Below, piece by piece: positions 48,336 to 60,029 of a stretch of DNA of 64,000 nt (position 1 is the first letter of the stretch; each line of letters begins with the position of its first letter). The notes below the pieces were generated by a model. The model saw only the letters and a list, made by a program, of their open reading frames with translations. It ran no database searches and was not told the DNA's origin. Source of the stretch: Dehalococcoidales bacterium (lineage in GTDB: Bacteria; Chloroflexota; Dehalococcoidia; E44-bin15); contig JAAXQM010000016.1 in assembly GCA_012974295.1 (NCBI GenBank), positions 1 through 64,000 of the forward strand, in the 5' to 3' direction. The translations under genes were made by a program, and so were the position numbers.

Positions 48336-49073
48336 TTGAAAATTGCACAGGTTGCCATGGTTTTACTCTTGGGCATTGTTCTGATGTCCGGATTAGCATG
48401 CGGAAATAGCGGCGTGGAGCCTACACCCACACCAGGACCTGATCCTACCCCTCCTCCAGTGGAGGGGAGTGTTGAGTTACCAGAAGCCTATCAGTACACT
48501 AGAGCATGGGCACGAGATGATGAAACGATAGTAATGCATATATGGGTAAAAGGTGAGAAATCCAGGGCCGACTGGAGCTTATATGAGACGTCCCCAGCAA
48601 AGAACGAGAAGATCAAATTTATAGACGACGGCGAATATAAATGGATTTACGAAATGGATGAACATTGGGCCGCTAAGTATCAAACAGAGGATATGGTGCA
48701 CCCGGCTGAAGAGCACATGCTGTGGTTTTCCGAAAATTACTACGGCAACATGTCAGAAGGCGATATACTCTCTGCGATGCAGGCTACTTGTGATATTGAC
48801 ACCCAATGTTCTCGCGCGTCTATCACCGGCCACGAAACCATCGATGGGCAACCTTGCACCAAATATACCTACAGAGCTTATGATGATTCTGAGATTGTCT
48901 ATTGGATATCGAACAGCGGTTATCTTGTACAGGTCGAGTATACGGATACCGCGGGTTGGACTACGACTATGAAATTTACCGACATAGACCTGAACCCGAG
49001 TGTATCCGATGATATTTTCGACATCAGTAAGGTAGCGCCGGGCGCTATAATAGTAGACATGACAGCATCGTGA
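48336..49073 (+). CDS. Secreted lipoprotein-like protein
   Basis: The 245-aa product starts at TTG after GGTAGGAGG. A signal peptide (VAMVLLLGIVLMSGLACG) ends in a Cys that fits a lipoprotein site imperfectly, with Gly at -3. A short Pro/Thr/Asp linker (residues ~28-43) follows. The rest looks like a LolA/DUF-type beta-rich domain (VMHIWVKGEKSRADWS, YEMDEHWAAKYQ, YTYRAYDDSEIVYWIS). Two Cys (DIDTQC, GQPC) may form a disulfide. Function is unknown, probably at the cell surface. It is followed by another exported protein. Confidence 0.78.
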   Translation: MKIAQVAMVLLLGIVLMSGLACGNSGVEPTPTPGPDPTPPPVEGSVELPEAYQYTRAWARDDETIVMHIWVKGEKSRADWSLYETSPAKNEKIKFIDDGEYKWIYEMDEHWAAKYQTEDMVHPAEEHMLWFSENYYGNMSEGDILSAMQATCDIDTQCSRASITGHETIDGQPCTKYTYRAYDDSEIVYWISNSGYLVQVEYTDTAGWTTTMKFTDIDLNPSVSDDIFDISKVAPGAIIVDMTAS

Positions 49074-49126
49074 GACTCAGAGAGTAATATCGATACATCT
49101 GGAATTTCTTGAAGGAGCATTAAACT

Positions 49127-50230
49127 GTGAAAGTATTAACTGGAGTCAAGATACCAATCATTCTTGTCGGTTTACTTGCTGTCTGTCTGTATATGTCATG
49201 TGCTAATACCGATGAGAGTGTTGCTTTCCCCGATTCCAACCTTGAGGCTGCGGTGCGCACAGCGATCGATAAGCCGACTGGATCTATATCTAAATTCGAC
49301 CTAGAAAGCCTGACCGAGCTCGATGACAACGGAAGCGGTATCATCGACCTAACTGGTTTGGAATATTGCGTTAACCTGACTTCGCTTAATATTACGAGGA
49401 ATCAGGTTAGTGACATCTCACCACTCTCAAAACTTACAAAGCTTACTACCCTATACCTTGAGTATAACGAGAAGATAACAGACGTCTCCGCACTCGCAAA
49501 TCTCACAAATCTCACGCATTTAAATATTAAGTACAATAAGATAAAAGACATCAGTCCACTTGCTAATCTCACGAATCTGACCGAATTGACGATTCACAAG
49601 AACCACATAGACGACTTCTCCCCTATCTCTAACCTTACCAACCTGATAACTCTATCTGCAGGGAGGAATCCGGCAAGCGATATATCTTCACTTTCTAACC
49701 TCACAAATCTGACGGTGCTCGCCCTTGACAGATCTGAGGTAGAAGACATTTCTCCTCTTACCAATCTTACAGGCCTGACCAGTCTCGATCTTTACGAGAA
49801 CCGGATAAACGATATCTCCCCCCTCTCAAATCTCACAAACCTCGCTAGTCTCACACTTCACGATAATGAGATAAGCGACCTCAGCCCCCTTGCTGCCCTC
49901 ACAAAGCTGGATTATCTCACACTTTTTGGCAATCAGATAAGCGATATCTCCGCCCTTGCGAATCTTACAAACCTAACCCGCGTCGACCTTTATCACAATG
50001 AGATAAGCGACCTCACTCCGCTTGTTAAACTCACAAAGATGGAATTAATTACTCTTATGCATAATCAGATAAACGATGTCTCCCCGTTATTGAGTCTAAG
50101 CGGTCTCGACCCGGCGAACGCTGTGGATTTACGTGGGAACCCAGTGAGTGAAACCTCGATAAACGTCTATATACCTCAGCTTGAGCAAAGAGGTTTGCAT
50201 ATAATATGGGATCCCCCAGCTACGCCATAG
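49127..50230 (+). CDS. Exported leucine-rich repeat protein
   Basis: The 367-aa protein starts at GTG. A hydrophobic N-terminal segment is followed by a Cys (YMSCANTDE), suggesting export and possibly a lipid anchor. A cap like that of internalins follows (FPDSNLEAAVRTAID). About twelve 22-residue LRR units then run over residues ~75-345, each close to LTNLTxLxLxxNxIsDISPL. It may bind a protein or glycan outside the cell. The unit repeat makes the DNA locally repetitive but is coding. AAGGAGC precedes the start. Confidence 0.9.
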   Translation: MKVLTGVKIPIILVGLLAVCLYMSCANTDESVAFPDSNLEAAVRTAIDKPTGSISKFDLESLTELDDNGSGIIDLTGLEYCVNLTSLNITRNQVSDISPLSKLTKLTTLYLEYNEKITDVSALANLTNLTHLNIKYNKIKDISPLANLTNLTELTIHKNHIDDFSPISNLTNLITLSAGRNPASDISSLSNLTNLTVLALDRSEVEDISPLTNLTGLTSLDLYENRINDISPLSNLTNLASLTLHDNEISDLSPLAALTKLDYLTLFGNQISDISALANLTNLTRVDLYHNEISDLTPLVKLTKMELITLMHNQINDVSPLLSLSGLDPANAVDLRGNPVSETSINVYIPQLEQRGLHIIWDPPATP

Positions 50231-50376
50231 ATACCAATACTGACCCCAACATCTTAGAAGGAATAACTCTTCTCGTTTGGGAGGTAAACAACCCCCCCGA
50301 TGGACTCTTTGCAGCTAGTGTGCACTACGCTTTATCTCAAGACGAGGCAAATGTATACCTCTATCTCCAGAAATAA
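50206..50376 (+). other. Possible 56-codon reading frame overlapping the LRR end
   Basis: In another frame an ATG at 50206 opens a 56-codon frame ending at 50376. It has a protein-like C-terminal half (NILEGITLLVWEVNNPPDGL, ASVHYALSQDEANVYLYLQK). It overlaps the last 25 bp of the LRR gene. It may be a small gene, a C-terminal tail of the LRR protein separated by a frameshift, or chance. The remaining gap up to 50523 holds only the promoter at 50475-50504. Confidence 0.3.
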
Positions 50377-50474
50377 TCCGATACCTTACACAAACAGGAG
50401 ATATGAAGCGCCAAGATGGGTAACCTTGATACGATGACAGGCGACCTTTCACGTAAGAAGCATCTCCTCTTCAG

Positions 50475-50504
50475 TTGCGGCAATTAAGTTCAGGGTGCTA
50501 TAAT
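50475..50504 (+). promoter_or_regulatory. Promoter upstream of the LOG-like gene
   Basis: TTGCGG at 50475-50480 and a perfect TATAAT at 50499-50504 have an 18-bp spacer. The ATG at 50524 lies about 13 nt after the predicted start site, so the leader is very short. Confidence 0.6.
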
Positions 50505-50523
50505 CCCATTTAGTCTGTTTCAC

Positions 50524-51018
50524 ATGGCTATGGACATGGAACGAGGGTTGTTCATTACCGTTATCGGCGCCAGCGACTGCTCCGCCGAGGAGACCAGGCT
50601 CGCCGAGGAGGTGGGACGCGAACTAGCAAGGCGCGGTGTCACTCTAATCTGCGGCGGCTTGGAAGGGGTGATGGAGGCAGCATGTCGTGGGGCCGCCTCT
50701 CAAGGTGGTGTTACTATCGGCATTCTGCCCGGTAACAGCCGTAAGGATGCCAATGCTTACGTTCAAATCCCTATCGTTACCGGCATGGGCTATAGCAGAA
50801 ACGCCATCGTCGCCAAGTCAGGTCAGGCGGTTATCGCCATCGGCGGCAGCTACGGGACCCTTTCCGAGATCGCCTATGCGCTGCAAAGTGGCACCCCTGT
50901 TATCGGCCTGGGTACCTGGTCGCTAGCCAGGGGAGGGGTGACGGAAAGCTCAATAATCGTAGCGCTCAATCCAGCGGATGCTGTGGAAAAGGCCCTCGGT
51001 TTAATACGGAGGGGCTAA
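50524..51018 (+). CDS. LOG/TIGR00725-like nucleotide-binding protein
   Basis: The 164-aa Rossmann-type protein resembles the TIGR00725 group related to LOG and molybdenum-cofactor carrier proteins. It has VIGASDCSAEETRLAEEV, LICGGLEGVMEAACRGA and a PGGxGT-like loop, IAIGGSYGTLSEIA. It probably binds a nucleotide or a ribose-5-phosphate-type ligand. It is 97 bp upstream of eno. The start could also be ATG 50530. Confidence 0.87.
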   Translation: MAMDMERGLFITVIGASDCSAEETRLAEEVGRELARRGVTLICGGLEGVMEAACRGAASQGGVTIGILPGNSRKDANAYVQIPIVTGMGYSRNAIVAKSGQAVIAIGGSYGTLSEIAYALQSGTPVIGLGTWSLARGGVTESSIIVALNPADAVEKALGLIRRG

Positions 51019-51100
51019 TCAATGAATTGGAATGCCAGGTATAATAAGAGCCTGGATTGCAACCTAATTTGGCTTAGGGTAATAAGGGCGAAAATGGTGA

Positions 51101-53442
<2,342 letters not shown>

Positions 53443-53464
53443 TAATATTTCCGTAAGTATGTAA

Positions 53465-54490
<1,026 letters not shown>

Positions 54491-54585
54491 TTTTTTCCTT
54501 GGATCAACAAAGGTTACACGGGAGTTTAGAATCACTAATAAGCGTTAGCCAGTAATTCATACGGAGCCAGGATCATGACGTTAAA

Positions 54586-55224
54586 ATGACAAGTGTAGAG
54601 CAATGGAGGCTAATCGGCAAAGAGCTGGCAACTCATATTCCCTTTACTGTTTTCGGAGCTGTAACGGCGATTGTCTTTATGTTGATTGTAATCTGGGGCG
54701 GCTTTCTCGACCAGGTTTCCCGCTCATCCGAGACGATTTTTTACATCCTCCATCCCGCACATATCGTCTTAAGCGCTGTGGTAACCACGGCGATATATAA
54801 AACGCTCGGTAACGGAAAACTCTGGGCAGTCATCGTGATCGGTTTCACCGGCAGCATCGGCATCGCTACCCTGAGCGATTCAATCATTCCCTATTTGGGA
54901 GCGTGGCTGGCTGTCTTACCAGGCAGGGAACTTCACATCGGTTTCATTGAAGAACCATGGATCACTATCCCCCCGGCATTTCTAGGCATCGCAATCGGTT
55001 TCTGGAGACCGATCACCAAATTCCCTCACGCTGGTCACGTTCTGATCAGCACCTGGGCCTCACTATTCTTCATTATTATGGCATTGGGGGAAACAGTAAC
55101 TTGGCTGCAATATCTTACCATCTTTCTCTTCCTATTCCTTGCCGTTTGGATTCCCTGCTGCATGAGCGATATCATTTATCCCCTGCTATTCGTTAGAGGG
55201 GCTAAATTCCATCATCACCATTAA
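54586..55224 (+). CDS. Uncharacterised polytopic membrane protein
   Basis: The 212-aa protein has about six hydrophobic segments, including VFGAVTAIVFMLIVIWGG, LWAVIVIGFTGSIGIATLS and LTIFLFLFLAVWIPCC. HPAHIVLSA and a native C-terminal FHHHH could bind metal. I do not recognise the family. The 95-bp gap after gap has no clear promoter or terminator. It is followed by a B12-binding radical SAM gene. Confidence 0.75.
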   Translation: MTSVEQWRLIGKELATHIPFTVFGAVTAIVFMLIVIWGGFLDQVSRSSETIFYILHPAHIVLSAVVTTAIYKTLGNGKLWAVIVIGFTGSIGIATLSDSIIPYLGAWLAVLPGRELHIGFIEEPWITIPPAFLGIAIGFWRPITKFPHAGHVLISTWASLFFIIMALGETVTWLQYLTIFLFLFLAVWIPCCMSDIIYPLLFVRGAKFHHHH

Positions 55225-55294
55225 TTCGAATCTAGCGAAACGCGCTAATTTAATATATAATCGAGACACAACCGTCTAGCTAGGAGGAATTTCC

Positions 55295-56857
55295 ATGCGC
55301 GTTCTTCTCATGAGCACTCCTTATCCCCTTGAAGAAAACCCTATCCCCCCCCTCTCTCTAAGCTACCTGGCCGCAGTACTACAAAGTGAAGGTATTGAGG
55401 TACAGATCCTAGACCTTCTGGTGTCCCAGCACTCAGCCCGCAAAATCAGGGATAAGCTTATGGAATATCAACCCCAAATGGTCGGCGCTACCTGCGTAAC
55501 CCTGAATTCTACTAGTGCTACCAGAAACCTGAAGATATGCAAGGATTTTGATCCCGGCATTGTTACCATGTTAGGTGGCCCGCATGCCAGCTTCGCCATC
55601 AAGGAAACTCTCCTTCGATCCCGCTGGATCGATGTGGTAATCATCGGGGAGGGAGAGCGGACAATAGTTGAGCTGGCAAGGACGCTAGAGAAAGGCAAAG
55701 ACATCCAGCAGGTAAAGGGGATTGCCTTCCGTGAAGATAACAGGGTGGAAAAAACTGAGCCCCGCCCCCTTATCGAGGATCTGAACGAGCTTCCCATCCC
55801 GGCACGCCACCTCTTGCCCCTCTCTAAATACCGTGCTATCGATGCGCCCTGCACGATAATCACCAGCAGGGGCTGTCCCTATAAGTGCATCTTCTGTTCG
55901 GGCCCCCGGCTCTTCGGGCGGCGCGTTCGTTTCCGCGACCCTATACTGGTGGTAGATGAGATAGAGCAGATCCATAAAGTGTTCGGTTTCAACAAGTTAA
56001 ATATCGTCGATGACACTTTCACCCTCAACCACCGCCATGCACACACGGTGTGCGATGAAATCATGAGGCGCAACTTGAAGTTCGAGTGGAATGTCTTCGC
56101 CCGTGCCGACACAGTAACGACCGATATATTAAAGAAAATGAAACAGGCCGGCTGTTCCTGGCTACTCTATGGCGCTGAGTCAGCCTCTCCCGAGATTTTA
56201 AAGACCATTAAGAAGGGAACAACACCGGAGGATATCAGAAGAGGTACAAAGTTATCCACCGAGGCCGGGATCGGGGTCTTTAACTCCTTCATCTTCGGTC
56301 TGCCTGGCGAAAGCCCCGAGACCGCACGCCTGTCGCTGGATTTTGCAGCGGAGCTTAACCGGGACTACGATGCCAAATATGGTTTCCACCTGCTCTCCCC
56401 TCTGCCCGGAACGGAGCTCTATGAGAGACCTAAAGACTATGGCCTGCGTATCCTTTCCCGAAACTGGGCAAAGTATGACGCCAACGAACCGATTACCGAG
56501 ACTCCTACCATGAGCCCGCAAATGGTCATGGAGCATATGGCCGATTACGACCGAATAATTACCTATGTCTGGCAGGAGATAGAGCGCAAGGCTGCCGAGG
56601 GCGACCCGACCTGTGCGGAACAGATGAGGCAAAAAGCGAGCAAGGAGTTCATCTGGAGGGTCCTAAAGGGTGATGTCATTGAACGGCTGGGGCGGATGAA
56701 GGATGGAGCCGATCCAGAGGGACTTCTTGCGCAGAAAGTATCGCGCAAAATGGGCGTCCCGTTAGATTTTGCTGAGCAGGAGATGGGGAAATTGGTCCAG
56801 ATGGGGCTTCTTAAGCGCGAGTCGGTAAATGGAAAATCATCGTGGCTGTGGAGTTAG
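55295..56857 (+). CDS. B12-binding domain radical SAM protein
   Basis: The 520-aa protein has an N-terminal cobalamin-binding Rossmann domain (residues ~1-140; MSTPYPLEENPIPPLSLSYL, MLGGPHASF). The radical SAM barrel follows, with the cluster-binding CxxxCxxC at Cys 194, 198 and 201 (RGCPYKCIFC), then YGAESASPEILKTIKKG. The ~120-residue helical C-terminus has no clear homology. Such enzymes methylate or rearrange lipids, cofactors or secondary metabolites. The substrate here is unknown. TAGGAGG precedes the ATG. Confidence 0.93.
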   Translation: MRVLLMSTPYPLEENPIPPLSLSYLAAVLQSEGIEVQILDLLVSQHSARKIRDKLMEYQPQMVGATCVTLNSTSATRNLKICKDFDPGIVTMLGGPHASFAIKETLLRSRWIDVVIIGEGERTIVELARTLEKGKDIQQVKGIAFREDNRVEKTEPRPLIEDLNELPIPARHLLPLSKYRAIDAPCTIITSRGCPYKCIFCSGPRLFGRRVRFRDPILVVDEIEQIHKVFGFNKLNIVDDTFTLNHRHAHTVCDEIMRRNLKFEWNVFARADTVTTDILKKMKQAGCSWLLYGAESASPEILKTIKKGTTPEDIRRGTKLSTEAGIGVFNSFIFGLPGESPETARLSLDFAAELNRDYDAKYGFHLLSPLPGTELYERPKDYGLRILSRNWAKYDANEPITETPTMSPQMVMEHMADYDRIITYVWQEIERKAAEGDPTCAEQMRQKASKEFIWRVLKGDVIERLGRMKDGADPEGLLAQKVSRKMGVPLDFAEQEMGKLVQMGLLKRESVNGKSSWLWS

Positions 56858-56957
56858 AAGACAGCGAAGCACTGCCATGCTACTCGCCCGGTAGCTCGTT
56901 GAGGCCCTCTTTAATAGAACCCGGGTACCAGCATAACCATCCAATAAGAAAGTCCAG

Positions 56958-56986
56958 TTGCCTTTATGCTAGAATTGTAGTATAAT
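56958..56986 (+). promoter_or_regulatory. Promoter of the DUF948/YtxH-like pair
   Basis: TTGCCT at 56958-56963 and a perfect TATAAT at 56981-56986 are separated by 17 bp. The ATG at 57007 follows AGGAGGCG, giving a short leader of about 14 nt. Confidence 0.7.
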
Positions 56987-57006
56987 TACTGTTCAGGAGG
57001 CGAGGT

Positions 57007-57288
57007 ATGACTCTGGCAGAATTGGCCGATCTATTTTTTATCATCTTTGCCGTAGTTTACATCGGTGCCGCGATATTCTTCGTTGTCATATCTTTCCTTA
57101 TTTTCCGCAGGATTCGAGACATCCTTGATTCAAGTCAGACCATAGCCGCAAACATTCGTATCATCACCTCCGCCATAACTGAGGACCTCATTAAGCCTCT
57201 GGCCAGCATTGCCAGCGTCGTGCAGGGGATATCTAAGGTCCTGGATTTCATCTCTGATAGGAGAAAAGATAGGAGGAAAGGTGGCTGA
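57007..57288 (+). CDS. Small membrane protein (DUF948-like)
   Basis: The 93-aa protein has one strong N-terminal transmembrane segment (residues ~10-34, FFIIFAVVYIGAAIFFVVISF). A helical tail follows (SSQTIAANIRIITSAITEDLIKPLASI) that could form a coiled coil, and then a basic end. This resembles DUF948 proteins. It overlaps the next gene by 8 bp. The pair looks like an envelope-stress or general-stress unit by family analogy. Confidence 0.8.
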   Translation: MTLAELADLFFIIFAVVYIGAAIFFVVISFLIFRRIRDILDSSQTIAANIRIITSAITEDLIKPLASIASVVQGISKVLDFISDRRKDRRKGG

Positions 57289-57562
57289 AGAAAATAATGG
57301 GCACGGCTTTCTCACCGGACTGATCATCGGAGGAGTCATCGGTACGGCACTCACTTTCTGGCTGATAGAGCGGACGGGCCAGCGGGGGCGGCGAGGTATA
57401 GGAGGCGGTAGCAGGGCAGGTGATCTTGCCACCTCTATTAAGGATGAGGTTTCTACCAGAGTAAAGGACTTTTTGAAGCATACTCTTGAAGAGGGAAGTG
57501 ATGCCGCTCGTAAGACCCGCTCAAACCTTGAGGAAAGGTTGAAGCGGGAGAGCGAAGAATAG
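57281..57562 (+). CDS. YtxH-like membrane protein
   Basis: The 93-aa product starts at GTG 57281 after AGGAGGAAAG; the longer frame from 57209 is unsupported. The Gly-rich hydrophobic segment GFLTGLIIGGVIGTALTFWL is typical of YtxH. The amphipathic tail of about 60 residues (VSTRVKDFLKHTLEEGSDAA) probably forms a helix or coiled coil. Function unknown. It shares its transcript with the DUF948-like protein and ends at a strong terminator. Confidence 0.82.
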   Translation: MAEENNGHGFLTGLIIGGVIGTALTFWLIERTGQRGRRGIGGGSRAGDLATSIKDEVSTRVKDFLKHTLEEGSDAARKTRSNLEERLKRESEE

Positions 57563-57590
57563 TTAACGGTTTAGGGACATTGTTATAGAA

Positions 57591-57617
57591 AAGGGAAGCG
57601 ACGCTTCCCTTTTTTTC
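57591..57617. terminator. Strong intrinsic terminator after the YtxH-like gene
   Basis: AAGGGAAGC (57591-57599) pairs perfectly with GCTTCCCTT (57603-57611) around a GAC loop, followed by a run of T. It lies between the plus-strand ytxH-like gene and the convergent pheA. On the minus strand it is preceded by AAAAA, so it can end pheA transcription less effectively. Confidence 0.9.
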
Positions 57618-57618
57618 A

Positions 57619-58446
57619 TTATGCCGTATATCTTGGGTAGGAGCCAAAGACTTTGAAGAGAGATGTCACCTCGCGTACCTGCTTAAGCACCTCGCTGACC
57701 AGAGAATCATCGTGATGCCCCTCAATGTCAATGAGAAAGATATACCTCCCCAAGCTCTCCTTGGAGGGACGGGATTCTATCTTTGCCAGGTTGATGTTTC
57801 GCTCTGCGAACTTCTGTAGCACCTCGCAGAGCACTCCCGGACGATCATCAGCAAAGGAAAAACACAGGGATGTCTTATCGGAGCCTGTTGGGGGGTGATC
57901 TGTCAAGGCGAGAACAACAAACCGGGTGACATTAGAGGCCTTATCCTGAATGCCTCTAGCCAGGATCTCTGCGCTATAAATCTCGGCCGCTCTCCTCGTG
58001 CCGATCGCAGCAGCAGGATGGGTCGAGACCATCATTTCTTCCACGGCGGCAGCGTTGGAGAGGGCAGCCACCACATTCACTTTAGGAAAACAGCGTTCTA
58101 TGACATTGCGGCATTGCCCCAGTGCCTGGGGATGGGAGTAGAGTACCTTCACCCCTCCCGCCTCGGTCCCCGGTTTGACCAGGAGGTAATGCTCAATGGG
58201 TAGTACCAGTTCCTTCCTAATAAACACCCCAGACTCATGTATCAATAGATCCAGGGTATCGGTTACCGAACCTTCAAGGCTATTTTCAATGGCTACAACG
58301 CCCTCTTCAGCCATCCCCGAGACAACAGCAACCGCCACTGCTGGGATGCTGGGAAAGGGGATTAGTTGGGCTGTTTTATCATGTAGAAGCGCCGCATCCT
58401 CGGTGAAAGTTCCCTGGGGCCCGAGATATGCAATCCTCTTTGCCAT
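57619..58446 (-). CDS. pheA: Prephenate dehydratase
   Basis: PheA converts prephenate to phenylpyruvate for phenylalanine. The 275-aa protein has the dehydratase domain (AYLGPQGTFTEDAALL, VVAIENSLEGSVTDTLDLL, ASNVTRFVVL) and a C-terminal ACT domain (DRPGVLCEVLQKFAERNINLAKIESRPS), which binds phenylalanine for feedback. There is no mutase domain; the separate aroH supplies that activity. It is the last gene of the minus-strand channel-Usp-TrkA run. Confidence 0.95.
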   Translation of the reverse strand: MAKRIAYLGPQGTFTEDAALLHDKTAQLIPFPSIPAVAVAVVSGMAEEGVVAIENSLEGSVTDTLDLLIHESGVFIRKELVLPIEHYLLVKPGTEAGGVKVLYSHPQALGQCRNVIERCFPKVNVVAALSNAAAVEEMMVSTHPAAAIGTRRAAEIYSAEILARGIQDKASNVTRFVVLALTDHPPTGSDKTSLCFSFADDRPGVLCEVLQKFAERNINLAKIESRPSKESLGRYIFLIDIEGHHDDSLVSEVLKQVREVTSLFKVFGSYPRYTA

Positions 58447-58448
58447 AC

Positions 58449-59105
58449 CTACTCAGTGAGCGCTGCCCGCAGCGCCGCTTCCGCCTCTGGACTCGTTACG
58501 GCAACTAATTGAGAATCTGCCTCCAAACGGGTATCGTCCGTTGGTACCCGTGCTCCCCATTTCCCTATTATGAGGCATACTACGCTGTTGGGAGGGAGAA
58601 CGATATCTTTCATAGGTTTGCCGACCTTTGAGGAAGTTGGGGGAATCTTCACCTCAACGATCTCCAAAGCTCCTCCCTTGAGGGTTAGCAGATGCATTAG
58701 GGGATGAGTAGGTACCTCCTTCTCTATATGCTCCAGTATAAGATTTGTGCTGCTTACTGTGACATCGACTCCCAGCTTCTTAAATAGCTCTTCATTTTTT
58801 GGGTTATTGATTCGCGCGATGGTACGTGGTACCTTGAACTTATGTCTTGCCACCTGACAAGAAACAAGATTATCTTCATCCTCATTGGTTGCCGCAATGA
58901 ACATGTCCGCCCGTTCCGTCCCCACCTCCGTCAGGGTTCGCGCCTCGCAGCCATCACCACGCACTACGACGCTCCCCAGTTGATCGCAGATAGCCCCACA
59001 CTTCGCCGGGTCCTTCTCCAAGACCAACACCTCATGCCCCTCACTTAACAGAGCCTGGGAGAGGTAATAACCCACCTTCCCTCCACCGACAATGATAATA
59101 TACAT
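58449..59105 (-). CDS. TrkA-type NAD-binding protein with RCK C-domain
   Basis: The 218-aa protein has an N-terminal Rossmann NAD-binding domain (IIIVGGGKVGYYLSQALL, VRGDGCEARTLTEVG). The TrkA_C domain covers about residues 130-218 (EIVEVKIPPTSSKVGKPMKDI). Such proteins gate K+ transport in response to nucleotides. ATG 59105 is preferred over TTG 59108, with AAGGGGG upstream. No trkH is in the window. It is separated from the other TrkA-type gene by 10 bp. Confidence 0.92.
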   Translation of the reverse strand: MYIIIVGGGKVGYYLSQALLSEGHEVLVLEKDPAKCGAICDQLGSVVVRGDGCEARTLTEVGTERADMFIAATNEDEDNLVSCQVARHKFKVPRTIARINNPKNEELFKKLGVDVTVSSTNLILEHIEKEVPTHPLMHLLTLKGGALEIVEVKIPPTSSKVGKPMKDIVLPPNSVVCLIIGKWGARVPTDDTRLEADSQLVAVTSPEAEAALRAALTE

Positions 59106-59115
59106 CAAGGCCCCC

Positions 59116-59514
59116 TTAGCCCACTACTTTATCTCGCAGGAGTTTTGCCCCTACCATAGTAGGGCTTATGGTTTCCAGACCCAGGGTTTGATACATCTCC
59201 TCACGGAGGGGATCATATATACGACAAATCACCCTGGGTACATTATACATATGCTTCGCTATCTGAGCGGCCATCACGTTGCGATTGTCCCCCTGGGTTA
59301 CAGCGATGAATGCATCAGCCTCCTCGATTCCCGCTTTCTTCAGGTAATCCTCATCGGTACCATCGCCCACTAATGGTTTGCCTTTGAAGGATGCGGGAAG
59401 ACGGCGAAAGCTATATGTATCGCTGTCCACCACGGTAACCTCATGTCCATCTTCATCCAACATCCCCGCTAATTGAGCACCTACTCTACCGCACCCCATG
59501 ATCACTATCTTCAT
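59116..59514 (-). CDS. TrkA_N domain protein
   Basis: This is a 132-aa single Rossmann domain (VIMGCGRVGAQLAGMLDEDG, LVGDGTDEDYLKKAGIEEADAF, VTQGDNRNVMAAQIAKHMY). It lacks the C-terminal RCK domain. It overlaps the Usp gene by ATGA. It probably pairs with the next TrkA-type protein as a two-subunit regulator of the channel or of another transporter. Confidence 0.92.
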   Translation of the reverse strand: MKIVIMGCGRVGAQLAGMLDEDGHEVTVVDSDTYSFRRLPASFKGKPLVGDGTDEDYLKKAGIEEADAFIAVTQGDNRNVMAAQIAKHMYNVPRVICRIYDPLREEMYQTLGLETISPTMVGAKLLRDKVVG

Positions 59515-59945
59515 TGTTCAGCCTCCTCCATTGGCCCCCTCCAAAGCAATACCGGACACGGGGCGTTCCGCAGTACATAGGGTGCAACATCCCCCATGGC
59601 GAACTCACCGAAGCGCTTCTTATATTCTACACCCATGATGATCATATCCACGCCACGCTCCACTGCCTCATCCACTATGGCAGGTCCGGTCTCCCGCGCT
59701 TGGAGGATCTCCGTCTCTACCTTACAATCCATCACATCGGCGATCTTCTCCGCATTAGTAAGCACGCTTTCCCCACTTTGGGTCTCCTCTTCGACTTCCG
59801 CGTCCAAAGGAAGTGCACGGCTTACCTCAATCACGTGGACTACGTAGACCTTTCCCTTACTTTTCCGGGAAAGGACACAGGCGGTCCTGACAATATCGTC
59901 ATCCGCTTTCTTCCCGGTTACCGGCACCAGAAATTTTTTGTACAT
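59511..59945 (-). CDS. Universal stress protein (UspA family)
   Basis: The 144-aa product fits the UspA fold: KFLVPVTGKKADDDIVRTA at the start and VDMIIMGVEYKKRFGEFAMGDVA, with a degenerate ATP-binding GxxG(x9)GS/T region before NAPCPVLLWR. Usp proteins bind ATP or act as stress-linked regulators. Placement between the channel and TrkA-type proteins suggests it modulates ion flux. Confidence 0.92.
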   Translation of the reverse strand: MYKKFLVPVTGKKADDDIVRTACVLSRKSKGKVYVVHVIEVSRALPLDAEVEEETQSGESVLTNAEKIADVMDCKVETEILQARETGPAIVDEAVERGVDMIIMGVEYKKRFGEFAMGDVAPYVLRNAPCPVLLWRGPMEEAEQ

Positions 59946-60029
59946 TACGCCCTCACTCCTGTAACGCGTACTCCGAAATGCCTATTATAAACGGTGCCTT
60001 GAAATCATGCAATAGCGTCTCGATGATTG

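Noticed and set aside
49430..50100. Regularly spaced similar DNA segments resembling a tandem or CRISPR-like repeat
   Set aside because: The period is about 66 bp and in frame. It encodes the 22-residue LRR units of the 49127-50230 protein, so this is coding repetition.
59514..59990. 158-codon plus-strand ORF opposite the Usp gene
   Set aside because: It is the complement of a conserved uspA-type gene and has no homology signs.
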